Positions 55,544 through 62,973 of a stretch of 64,000 nucleotides of DNA are shown piece after piece. The position numbers and the translations under genes were made by a program. Below the pieces are notes generated by a model. That model had not been told where the DNA came from and did no database searches. It worked only from the letters and a program-made list of their open reading frames with translations. The stretch comes from Alistipes sp. CAG:514. Its GTDB lineage: Bacteria; Bacteroidota; Bacteroidia; Bacteroidales; UBA932. Positions within the stretch are counted from its first letter, which is position 1. Each line of letters begins with the position of its first letter. The stretch covers positions 24,345-88,344 of the forward strand of contig HF986083.1 in the NCBI GenBank assembly GCA_000431015.1. Reading direction: 5' to 3'.

Positions 55544-56125
55544 ATGGACACACACGGAAAGAAGATCATCCTGGCCTCCAACTCCCCTCGAAGACGCGAG
55601 CTGCTCGCCGGCCTTGGCATAGAATTCACCGTCGATGCGGACACTTCGTTTGTCGAGGAATATTCTCCTGACACTCCGCACGTTAAGATCCCCGAGCTGA
55701 TGTCGGAGGGCAAGTCCCTGGGGTTCCACCGCAAGCTGGAGAGCGACGAGGTTCTCATCACGTCCGACACGATGGTACTGTGCGGAAGCGAGATTCTTGG
55801 CAAGCCCCAAGACAGGGCGGACGCGGTAAGAATGCTCAGACTGCTTTCCGGCCGTGAGCATCAGGTGATCTCTGCCGTGACAATCCGCGACAGAAGCTGG
55901 AAAAAGACTTTCTCCGTCAGCACGGATGTCTATTTCAAAGACTTGTCCGACAGTGAGATAGACTACTACATCGACAACTATAAACCATTCGACAAGGCCG
56001 GTGCCTACGGCATACAGGAATGGATCGGCTACATCGGCATCACTCGTCTGGACGGATCATTCTACAATGTCATGGGCTTTCCTACCCAAAGATTCTATGA
56101 TGAACTTCAGGATTTTCTCTTATAA
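55544..56125 (+). CDS. maf: Maf family nucleoside triphosphate pyrophosphatase
   Basis: House-cleaning NTPase (dTTP/UTP pyrophosphatase group) of 193 residues: IILASNSPRRRELLAGLGI near 8-26, ITSDTMVLCGSEILGKPQD near 72-90, and DKAGAYGIQEWIGYIGITRL near 149-168 with the catalytic Asp. The last 29 bases overlap the start of the next gene. Confidence 0.94.
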   Translation: MDTHGKKIILASNSPRRRELLAGLGIEFTVDADTSFVEEYSPDTPHVKIPELMSEGKSLGFHRKLESDEVLITSDTMVLCGSEILGKPQDRADAVRMLRLLSGREHQVISAVTIRDRSWKKTFSVSTDVYFKDLSDSEIDYYIDNYKPFDKAGAYGIQEWIGYIGITRLDGSFYNVMGFPTQRFYDELQDFLL

Positions 56126-57050
56126 GACATCTCATGAGCCGACAAGGCGTAAGCTTTCCGTGCTCTTCTCGCTGACGATCCTCTGGCTTGCCGTGCTTAC
56201 AGGCTGCAACCAGGACGTTTTCGTCAGGCACATTGACCCGTCACAACGCGACTTCACTATCAAGGAAGACGGTGACTCATTGCTCATCCGCTTCAAGTCA
56301 AGTGATTGGAGAGTCACGGCTGTCGAAAGAAAGGGCCAGAGATATTACCACGGCATCCAAGCCTCCACATCAGACGGCAAGATGACTCTCGGCGACTTCA
56401 CAATCCATCTCAGAAAAAACGGCGTGAAAGAGTTGGCGGTGACCTTCGATCCTAACTTCTCCGATGCTGAGAACGAAGTCAAGATATTCATTGCCAACAA
56501 CTACGAAGAGGATTCCGTACTTGTCCGGCAGCCGGCCTCGTCCGGTTACGACTTGGAGGATCTGGTTTGGAGCGAGGAGGTCGTCCGCCTGAATTCATGG
56601 AATGAGATCGAGGAGGCATGGGGGCTGTGCTTCAAGAATCAGACTCCTGACACGCTGTGGATTGAGAAGAAGGTTTTTGAAGGGGCGAAAAGGATTATAA
56701 CCTTTACGGGAGACTCCGGCTTCGGTCTGTATGGCGGCAACCTTGACATCCCTGTGCCGGACGGAGTGCTGACTAAAGACAACACTCTGAAATTCAGCGG
56801 AGAAAGGGCAGACTACCGCCTTTCAGACACTGAATATGCCTATAAAAATGACAAGATCGCAAGGATGTTCTTTCCTCCTGACAGCTCCTACACCAAGTGC
56901 TACCGGATCCTCTGGAGCATTGACGCCTATCGGGTCGGCTACACGCTCAGGATAAGGAACAGATCGACCGGCAATGTCCTTAGCATAGAAGGGACGATGA
57001 CGAGCAAATCCCCAAATGGCAAGTCATTCCTTATCAACGAGAAAAAATGA
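56097..57050 (+). CDS. Hypothetical lipoprotein
   Basis: 317 residues, family not recognised. It starts with basic residues, then a hydrophobic stretch and lipobox (VLFSLTILWLAVLTGC, Cys near 37), so it is probably anchored in the outer membrane. The mature part is beta-rich with acidic patches (FTIKEDGDSLLIRFKSSDWRV, VKELAVTFDPNFSDAENEVK, TKCYRILWSIDAYRVGYTL). ATG at 56097 or 56100 gives the complete signal; the frame is open further upstream but there it is antisense-like sequence inside maf. It overlaps the next gene by 4 nt (ATGA), so the two products are probably made together. Confidence 0.75.
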   Translation: MMNFRIFSYKTSHEPTRRKLSVLFSLTILWLAVLTGCNQDVFVRHIDPSQRDFTIKEDGDSLLIRFKSSDWRVTAVERKGQRYYHGIQASTSDGKMTLGDFTIHLRKNGVKELAVTFDPNFSDAENEVKIFIANNYEEDSVLVRQPASSGYDLEDLVWSEEVVRLNSWNEIEEAWGLCFKNQTPDTLWIEKKVFEGAKRIITFTGDSGFGLYGGNLDIPVPDGVLTKDNTLKFSGERADYRLSDTEYAYKNDKIARMFFPPDSSYTKCYRILWSIDAYRVGYTLRIRNRSTGNVLSIEGTMTSKSPNGKSFLINEKK

Positions 57051-58282
57051 ACTTAAGAATATTCATAAAACCACTCCTGGCGCTTCTTCCCGTCCTCATC
57101 GGCGGGATTGACGCCTCCGCGCGGCAGGCCGATTCGACAAAGTACACGCACCGTGTCGGAGTGAATGTCCGTCCGTCGCACATCATGCCGACGCACAGGT
57201 TCTTCAGGGGTGAGAACGAACTGGGGAAACGGCTCTCCGCAAGCGGATCCGCCCACCTTCAGTATTCCTTCTCATTTCCGCAAAGCAGCCGTTTCGGAAA
57301 AACATATCCGACTGCCTATCAAGGAATAGGACTGGCTTGGAACACCTTCTTCGACCAAAAGGAAATAGGCTCACCAGCCGCCGTCTACGTTTTTCAAGGA
57401 GCAAGGCTGGCAAGCATCGCGCCCAGATTGTCACTGAACTACGAATGGAATTTCGGCGTGTCCTTCGGATGGCACCCCTACGATCCGAACGGCGAGATTC
57501 TCGGCTACGAGAACAGCATGAACCTCGTTGTCGGATCAAGGGTCAACGCCTACATCAATTTCGGCTTGCTGCTTTCGTGGCAACCTTTTGACAACTGGAC
57601 ACTTTCCGCCGGAGCCGACCTGACCCATTTCTCCAACGGCAACACAAGCTATCCGAACGCCGGGGTGAACACCATAGGAGGCAGAGTCGGCGTGACACGG
57701 AGTTTCGGTCCTTCGGGACACCTATTGACATCCAAGGCAAAGCGGTCTTCGGATTGTTCCTTTACTGATGGCACGAGACCTGCCTCCAGGATGACCTACG
57801 ACATCCTTCTGTACGGAGCCGGCAGGACCAAGGGGCTGATCTGGCACGACTCCCCTTACATCGCGGAAGGCAGTTTCGGAATATTAGGACTGAATGTCAG
57901 CCCGTTATACCGTGTGAACAAATTCTTCAGAGCCGGCGCGTCACTTGATGTCCAGTACGACGAGAGCGCCAATGTCATCGACCATGTCGCCGGGACCGAT
58001 GAGGATGGAAACATCCGTTTCTACCGCCCGCCACTGAACGAACAGCTAGGCATAGGTGTTTCGTTGAGAGCCGAGTTCGTCATGCCGGTCTTCTCGGTCA
58101 ACATCGGCTTTGGCCGCAACGTGATCTATAAAGGAGACGAGCTGAAGGGGTTCTATCAGACTCTTGCCCTGAAAACCGACATCCACAAAGGGCTGTACCT
58201 TCACATTGGTTACAAACTCCACGACTTCCACGACCCGAACAATCTGATGCTGGGTCTTGGCTGGCGCTTCGGCAACCGTTAA
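57047..58282 (+). CDS. Acyloxyacyl hydrolase / lipid A 3-O-deacylase (PagL)-like outer-membrane protein
   Basis: 411 residues with a signal peptide (PLLALLPVLIGGIDASARQ) and repeated amphipathic strands ending in LGLGWRFGNR, an outer-membrane barrel. The segment LTHFSNGNTSYPNAGVNTIG near 191-210 matches the PagL catalytic neighbourhood (His-x-Ser-Asn ... Asn-x-Gly-x-Asn), with the strand FGVSFGWHPYD before it. It is more than twice the length of PagL (about 170), so a second barrel-like half follows. Lipid A modification is an inference; the pairing with KdsC in one operon fits LPS metabolism. Confidence 0.78.
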   Translation: MNLRIFIKPLLALLPVLIGGIDASARQADSTKYTHRVGVNVRPSHIMPTHRFFRGENELGKRLSASGSAHLQYSFSFPQSSRFGKTYPTAYQGIGLAWNTFFDQKEIGSPAAVYVFQGARLASIAPRLSLNYEWNFGVSFGWHPYDPNGEILGYENSMNLVVGSRVNAYINFGLLLSWQPFDNWTLSAGADLTHFSNGNTSYPNAGVNTIGGRVGVTRSFGPSGHLLTSKAKRSSDCSFTDGTRPASRMTYDILLYGAGRTKGLIWHDSPYIAEGSFGILGLNVSPLYRVNKFFRAGASLDVQYDESANVIDHVAGTDEDGNIRFYRPPLNEQLGIGVSLRAEFVMPVFSVNIGFGRNVIYKGDELKGFYQTLALKTDIHKGLYLHIGYKLHDFHDPNNLMLGLGWRFGNR

Positions 58283-58333
58283 GTAATCCTTTTATTTTTT
58301 AACGCTTACTAAGCAGCCAGTTCAGGGAAAATA

Positions 58334-59416
58334 TTACTTGACAGATTCCTGATTGCCACCGTCTTCCTTTGGAAGCACAATGGGGCGGAAGCGTTTCTGA
58401 CGGCGTTCCCAACGCTCGCGTGCAAACTGCTGCATGTCGATCGCCTGGTCGTTCTCGTCGATGATCTCCAGGCCGAGGATCGTCTCGATGATGTCCTCCA
58501 TGGTGATGATGCCCTGGAAGCAGCCATATTCATCAATGATGAGGGCGATCTGCTCGTGCTTCTTGAGCAGTTCCTCCCAGATGTAGCCGCAGGAGTCCTC
58601 CTCCTTGAAGAAGGAGATCGGGCGTTTCAGCTCCACCAGCCTCTTGTCGAACTCATCGTCCGCCAGTCCCTCAAGGGCATCGCTCAGAAGGATGTAGCCG
58701 GTGATGTATTCAGGCGAATCGGCGTAGACAGGGATCCTGGAGAAATGCAGGTAAGTCTCGTTCTTGTAGAAGTTCTTCAGCGTCATGTTCTCCTGGGCGG
58801 TCATCGCCACGATCCTCGGAGTCATCACGTCGCACGCCTGCACGTTGTCCAGCTTCATTATGTTCTGGATAACCTTGTTCTCGTCGGAGTCGATCACGCC
58901 TTCCTCCAATCCGATGTTAGCCATTGCGGTCACCTCTTCCCTGCTGACGGTCGCCTCGTCATCATCCTTGCTCAACAAGTTGGTGATCAACTGCACCATG
59001 ATCACAAGAGGCCACATCAGCACAGTCAGGAAAGAGATCACCGAGGTCACGAAGCCCATCAGATTCTTCCAGTAAGTAGTTCCGATGGTCTTAGGCACGA
59101 TCTCCGAGAAGACCAGCACAAGCAATGTGGTCAAAGCAGAGATGATACCGAACCAAGTACTACCGAACAGTATTGTGGCCTGACGGCCCACTGCCGCCGC
59201 ACCCAAGGTGTTGGCGATCGTGTTCAACGACAGGATCGCCGCCAGAGGCCTGTCCGGATCGGATTTGTACTTGAGGAACTTCTCCGCCGGCTTGTACCCC
59301 TGCTCCTTCTTCATCGTGATGAAAGAGATCGGCGTCGACATCAACACCGATTCCAGTAGCGAGCAGAGGAACGACACACCCAGCGTCGCCAGCATGTAAA
59401 CTATAAGCAGAGCCAT
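58334..59416 (-). CDS. CNNM/HlyC-CorC family protein (DUF21 plus CBS pair)
   Basis: Inner-membrane protein of the magnesium/cobalt efflux or transport group. The 360 residues have a DUF21 domain with four hydrophobic segments (about 1-150: LLIVYMLATLGVSFLCSLLE, LVLVFSEIVPKTIGTTYWKN near 98-117), and two CBS domains (about 195-320: MTPRIVAMTAQENMTLKNF, SRIPVYADSPEYITGYILLS, LIIDEYGCFQGIITMEDIIE). The C-terminal transporter-associated CorC_HlyC domain is absent, as in shorter members. Own promoter. Confidence 0.88.
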   Translation of the reverse strand: MALLIVYMLATLGVSFLCSLLESVLMSTPISFITMKKEQGYKPAEKFLKYKSDPDRPLAAILSLNTIANTLGAAAVGRQATILFGSTWFGIISALTTLLVLVFSEIVPKTIGTTYWKNLMGFVTSVISFLTVLMWPLVIMVQLITNLLSKDDDEATVSREEVTAMANIGLEEGVIDSDENKVIQNIMKLDNVQACDVMTPRIVAMTAQENMTLKNFYKNETYLHFSRIPVYADSPEYITGYILLSDALEGLADDEFDKRLVELKRPISFFKEEDSCGYIWEELLKKHEQIALIIDEYGCFQGIITMEDIIETILGLEIIDENDQAIDMQQFARERWERRQKRFRPIVLPKEDGGNQESVK

Positions 59417-59437
59417 AGGATTTCTTAATATCTCCTA

Positions 59438-59445
59438 CAAATATA
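59438..59445 (-). promoter_or_regulatory. -7 box of the CNNM gene promoter (TATATTTG, minus strand)
   Basis: CAAATATA on the plus strand, 22 nt upstream of the ATG at 59416. Confidence 0.5.
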
Positions 59446-59551
59446 GCACAAATTTCATCTTTCCGCCTAAAATACTATCGCCTGACTCACAAATATCCCG
59501 GAGATCGAACCTTCTTCGCCTAACTCACAACCTTACTCCGTAAGATCGGAT

Positions 59552-60844
59552 CTACTTTATACGGAGGAAGGAGTAGCCGAAGCGTTCGCAGGCGGCGCGC
59601 TCAAGGGATTCGCGGTCGTCCGGGTGGGCGATGGAGATCAGGGCACGGGCGCGCTCGGCGAGATTCTTGTTGCGGAGATAGACACAACCATATTCAGTCA
59701 CAACGTATTGCGTCTGGAATCTGGTGGTGACCACGCCGGCTCCCGGAGCCAGGTTGGCGACAATCTTGCCGCGGCCTTTCCCGGTGCGGGAAGGGAGGGC
59801 TATGAATGTCTTGCCTCCTTCGGACAGGGCGGCTCCGTACATGAAGTCGTGCTGTCCCCCGACGCTGGAGAAGATCTTCTCGCCTATGCTGTCGGCGCAG
59901 ATCTGACCGGTAAGGTCAACCTCGATAGCCGAGTTGATGGCCATGGCGTTAGGGTTCTGACGGATCCGTTGCGGGTCATTAGTCCAGCTGACATCGTAGA
60001 AGACGGCATCCTTGTTATGGTCCAGGTACTCATACATGTGGCGGGAGCCGAGAGCCAGACAGGCCACGCTGCGCCCCGGCTCGATCTTCTTCAAGGAGTT
60101 GTCGATAACGCCCGACTGCATAAGGCGGAACACGCCGTCCGTCATCGCCTCGGTGTGGAGACCGAGGTGCTTGTGATCCTTCAGGCCGTTCAGAGTCGCG
60201 TTCGGGATGCCGCCCACACCGATCTGGAGGGTGGCGCCGTCAGGAATCTCGGCGGCGATGTAGGAGCCGATCGCCGACTCGATCTCCGTCGGCGGGCCGA
60301 ACTGCATGTCCACCGGCGGATCGTCACACTCAACAGCGGCGGTGATCTGCGACTCATGGATCATGGCGGTGCCGTAGAGGTACGGAATGCTCTTGTTGAC
60401 CTGTGCGATCACAATCTTGGCGGACTCCACGGCAGGTTGCGCCAGATCCGCGGAAATGTTGTAGCTGCAATAGCCGTTCTCGTCAGGAAGCGAGCAGTTG
60501 ATGCACGCCACATCGACAGGAATCTCATGACGGCGGATGAGCGACGGGAGTTCGCCCAGAAAACCCGGAATAAGGCTTCCGTAGCCCTGTGCGACATATT
60601 CCCGCTGATCCGCGCAGAGGAAAAGGCTGTTCACGAAGAATGATTCCTTGTACTCCGGCCTGCAGAAAGGAGCGGGACCCTTGGTGATGTTGAATCCGGA
60701 GACGATGTTGACTCCGCGAAGCTCATCCGCGCGGCGGGCAAGAGCCTCCTGGATGATCACAGGAACAGCGGTGCTGCCCTGAAAGAAGACCCAGTCACCT
60801 GACTTTACGAGTTTTACGGCCTCGTCAGCGCTAACGTATTTCAT
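59552..60844 (-). CDS. Acetyl-CoA hydrolase/transferase family protein (4-hydroxybutyrate CoA-transferase-like)
   Basis: Family I CoA-transferase exchanging CoA between acyl-CoA and acetate or another acid. The 430 residues start MKYVSADEAVKLVKSGDWVF; the frame is open to 60907 but those extra residues cross a hairpin region. Motifs: VNIVSGFNITKG near 50-61, QIGVGGIPNATLNGL near 206-220, SSVGGQHDFMYGAALSEGG near 325-343 and the C-terminal VVTEYGCVYLRNKNLAERA near 381-399. Downstream of iorAB and an aminotransferase on the same strand, which suggests use of aryl- or branched-acyl-CoA. Substrate not proven. Confidence 0.85.
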   Translation of the reverse strand: MKYVSADEAVKLVKSGDWVFFQGSTAVPVIIQEALARRADELRGVNIVSGFNITKGPAPFCRPEYKESFFVNSLFLCADQREYVAQGYGSLIPGFLGELPSLIRRHEIPVDVACINCSLPDENGYCSYNISADLAQPAVESAKIVIAQVNKSIPYLYGTAMIHESQITAAVECDDPPVDMQFGPPTEIESAIGSYIAAEIPDGATLQIGVGGIPNATLNGLKDHKHLGLHTEAMTDGVFRLMQSGVIDNSLKKIEPGRSVACLALGSRHMYEYLDHNKDAVFYDVSWTNDPQRIRQNPNAMAINSAIEVDLTGQICADSIGEKIFSSVGGQHDFMYGAALSEGGKTFIALPSRTGKGRGKIVANLAPGAGVVTTRFQTQYVVTEYGCVYLRNKNLAERARALISIAHPDDRESLERAACERFGYSFLRIK

Positions 60845-61051
60845 AAAATAATGTTCAATAAATAACTCAACTTTCGCAAGTAGGCAATCACCTGCTGTCA
60901 AATACATTATCTCACGTTCGGAGGTGATTGCCCACCCACATCATTTAACGTTACCCCCTCCCTAAATCCCTCCCCTCGGGGGAGGGACTTGCTTTCACTG
61001 CAAGCAGTGAAGAAGAGTGGTGTTTCGCAAATGCGAAACTTGAGTAAATAA
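60845..61051. repeat. Intergenic region with four inverted repeats
   Basis: In order: GGCAATCACCT/AGGTGATTGCC (60885-60895 and 60924-60934, 28-nt spacer); CCCTCCCC/GGGGAGGG (60968-60986, loop TCG), resembling the G/C-rich repeats scattered in many Bacteroidota genomes; TTCACTGC-AA-GCAGTGAA (60994-61011); GTTTCGCA-AA-TGCGAAAC (61022-61039). The last two lie directly after the aminotransferase stop and may terminate it; the first lies in the leader of the CoA-transferase gene. Confidence 0.75.
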
Positions 61052-62368
61052 TTAATTACCAAGTTCTTGAAGCTTTACAAACGCTCCAAGCCTCTCATCC
61101 ATGCCGCGGAAATCCTTCTCGGAGTTCAGGAGCGACACGCAGACTCTGATCCCCTCACGGGAACTTCTTGTCGAAACCATGGTGATCGCGCAGACTCCGC
61201 AGCGGAGCAGATTCAGAAGCAGCTGGCTGCCTGTCATTTCCTTGTAGCCGATCGTGAAGAAGAAGCCGTCGCTCACATCCTCGTCCAGATCCTTTTCATA
61301 CACAAGGTGGAAGCCATGACGAAGGAATATCTCCTTGGCCCTTGTAGCCCTGCGGCCATATTCACGCATCTCGCCCACGAAGTCATATTCCCCGTCCGCC
61401 GCCGCTCCGAGCATTTTAGCGAAGGCGTACTGAGCGGAATGTGAGCAACTTGACGAGTTGACATAGATGTATGTCAGAGAGAAGTTGTCGCCAAAGCGGC
61501 CTATGCCGTAACGCTCGCGAAGGGCGGGATACTCACGATTGAAGAGTTTGTCGGAGATCGCCACCATCGCGATCCTCTCCCCGGCGTAACTGAATATCTT
61601 GGATGCGGAGATCATCAGCACGCAGTTGTCGGTGTAGCGCGCCACCGTCGGCTGGAACGGAGGCTGGAACGGCACCGAGCGATCCTTCCGGAAATCCATG
61701 CAGAGATAGGCCATGTCCTCAAGGGCGATCACATCATACTTGGTGCAAAGTTCTCCGAGATCCTTGAGTTCCTCCTCCGTCAGGCAGCACCAGGACGGAT
61801 TGTTAGGATTTGAATATACTATCGCGGCCACTCGTCTGTCCCCGAACACCTCTTCAAGTTTCTCCCTGAACGCCTTGCCTCTGAAATCATAGAGATCGAA
61901 CATCCTTGACTTCACGCCAAGCACCTTGGCCTGGCCATAATGCGACGGGAATCCAGGATTCAGATAGACGACCGTGTCTTTCTCCGGATTTGCCTGGACA
62001 CTTTCAAGAAGGAGGTTGTAGCATCCTTGCATGGAGCCTACCGTCGGCACGATCCCTTCCGGGGAAATGTCAACACCGACAAAGGCCTTGATGAAACGGG
62101 AGCCGTTTTCCTTCATCTCCTTGATTCCGCAGGCCGGAGGATAGACAGAGGCCACGCCGTCCTCCAAGGCGCGCATCTGCGCCTCCACGCCGATTCCGCA
62201 GGCCTTCAGGCCAGGGATACCGAACTCCAGATGGACGAACTTTTCGCCGGAGATCCTTTCCAGCTCATGGGACACATTGACGCACTGACGGATTGTCGCG
62301 TGACCTATGTCAGCGATGTCAAGACTCCGGAGAACCTCATCTACAACTTGTCTGGAAACCGGTTTCAT
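61052..62368 (-). CDS. Class I/II PLP-dependent aminotransferase
   Basis: Fold-type I aminotransferase of 438 residues. GSMQGCYNLLL near 121-131 forms the PLP phosphate loop, YSNPNNPSWCCL near 187-198 holds the conserved NPxNP, ALEDMAYLCMDFR near 222-234 the Asp and Tyr, and MISASKIFSYAGERI near 260-274 the PLP Lys and Arg. GIRVCVSLL near 407-415 is the C-terminal substrate carboxylate Arg. Translationally coupled to iorB (ATGA overlap), so an aromatic or branched amino acid is the likely substrate, giving the 2-oxo acid that IorAB oxidises. Confidence 0.9.
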   Translation of the reverse strand: MKPVSRQVVDEVLRSLDIADIGHATIRQCVNVSHELERISGEKFVHLEFGIPGLKACGIGVEAQMRALEDGVASVYPPACGIKEMKENGSRFIKAFVGVDISPEGIVPTVGSMQGCYNLLLESVQANPEKDTVVYLNPGFPSHYGQAKVLGVKSRMFDLYDFRGKAFREKLEEVFGDRRVAAIVYSNPNNPSWCCLTEEELKDLGELCTKYDVIALEDMAYLCMDFRKDRSVPFQPPFQPTVARYTDNCVLMISASKIFSYAGERIAMVAISDKLFNREYPALRERYGIGRFGDNFSLTYIYVNSSSCSHSAQYAFAKMLGAAADGEYDFVGEMREYGRRATRAKEIFLRHGFHLVYEKDLDEDVSDGFFFTIGYKEMTGSQLLLNLLRCGVCAITMVSTRSSREGIRVCVSLLNSEKDFRGMDERLGAFVKLQELGN

Positions 62369-62955
62369 CTCGAGAAGTTCTTGGAGGCCTCAAGGCCGGC
62401 ATTGAAGGCAGCGATGTTCATTTCCACCACCGCGTCGCCCTTGCGGGAGAACACGCTGGCGATACCCTCGCGGAGCTTCTCCGGCTCAAGTATCTCCATG
62501 ACGGCAGCCGACGCTCCAAGAAGAGCCATGTTCGAGCTGCGAGGCGATCCCGCCTCCTTGGCTATGGCGTCGCAGTCCAGGGTGATGACGTTGCCGACTT
62601 TCCGAAGCTCAGCGGTGATTTCCTCGACAGGAGGATAGTTCGGAATGTTCACAAACGGTGTGGAGTTGGTCACTATCCAGCCGCCCTTGGAAAGCCACGG
62701 CAGGTAGCGGAGCGCCTCCATCGGCTCCAGGGAGAGGATCAGATCGCACTCCCCTTCCGGAATCAAGTCGCTCCAGATCGTGTCGGTGCTGATGCGCAGA
62801 TTACTCTGCACATCCCCGCCTCTCTGGCTCATGCCATGCACCTCAGCCTGTTTCAAGTGAAGGTTCTGGTCGAGCGCCGCCCAACCAATCACTGTAGCGA
62901 TGGAGAGGATCCCCTGTCCTCCAACGCCTGAAAGTATGATGTCTTTTTTTGCCAT
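62365..62955 (-). CDS. iorB: Indolepyruvate:ferredoxin oxidoreductase, beta subunit
   Basis: Gamma-type subunit of the 2-oxoacid:ferredoxin oxidoreductase family (POR_gamma fold), 196 residues. DIILSGVGGQGILSIATVIG near 5-24 is the CoA-binding glycine loop, EVHGMSQRGGDVQSNLR near 38-54 is diagnostic of the Ior beta family, and GECDLILSLEPMEALRYLPW near 67-86 follows. Lies 18 nt after iorA and overlaps the aminotransferase gene. Confidence 0.95.
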   Translation of the reverse strand: MAKKDIILSGVGGQGILSIATVIGWAALDQNLHLKQAEVHGMSQRGGDVQSNLRISTDTIWSDLIPEGECDLILSLEPMEALRYLPWLSKGGWIVTNSTPFVNIPNYPPVEEITAELRKVGNVITLDCDAIAKEAGSPRSSNMALLGASAAVMEILEPEKLREGIASVFSRKGDAVVEMNIAAFNAGLEASKNFSR

Positions 62956-62973
62956 AACAGTTACTCCTTAAAT

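Noticed and set aside
56001..56096. Longer N-terminus for the hypothetical lipoprotein
   Set aside because: It would lie inside maf in another frame and place the signal peptide deep in the protein; ATG 56097 gives a proper lipoprotein signal.
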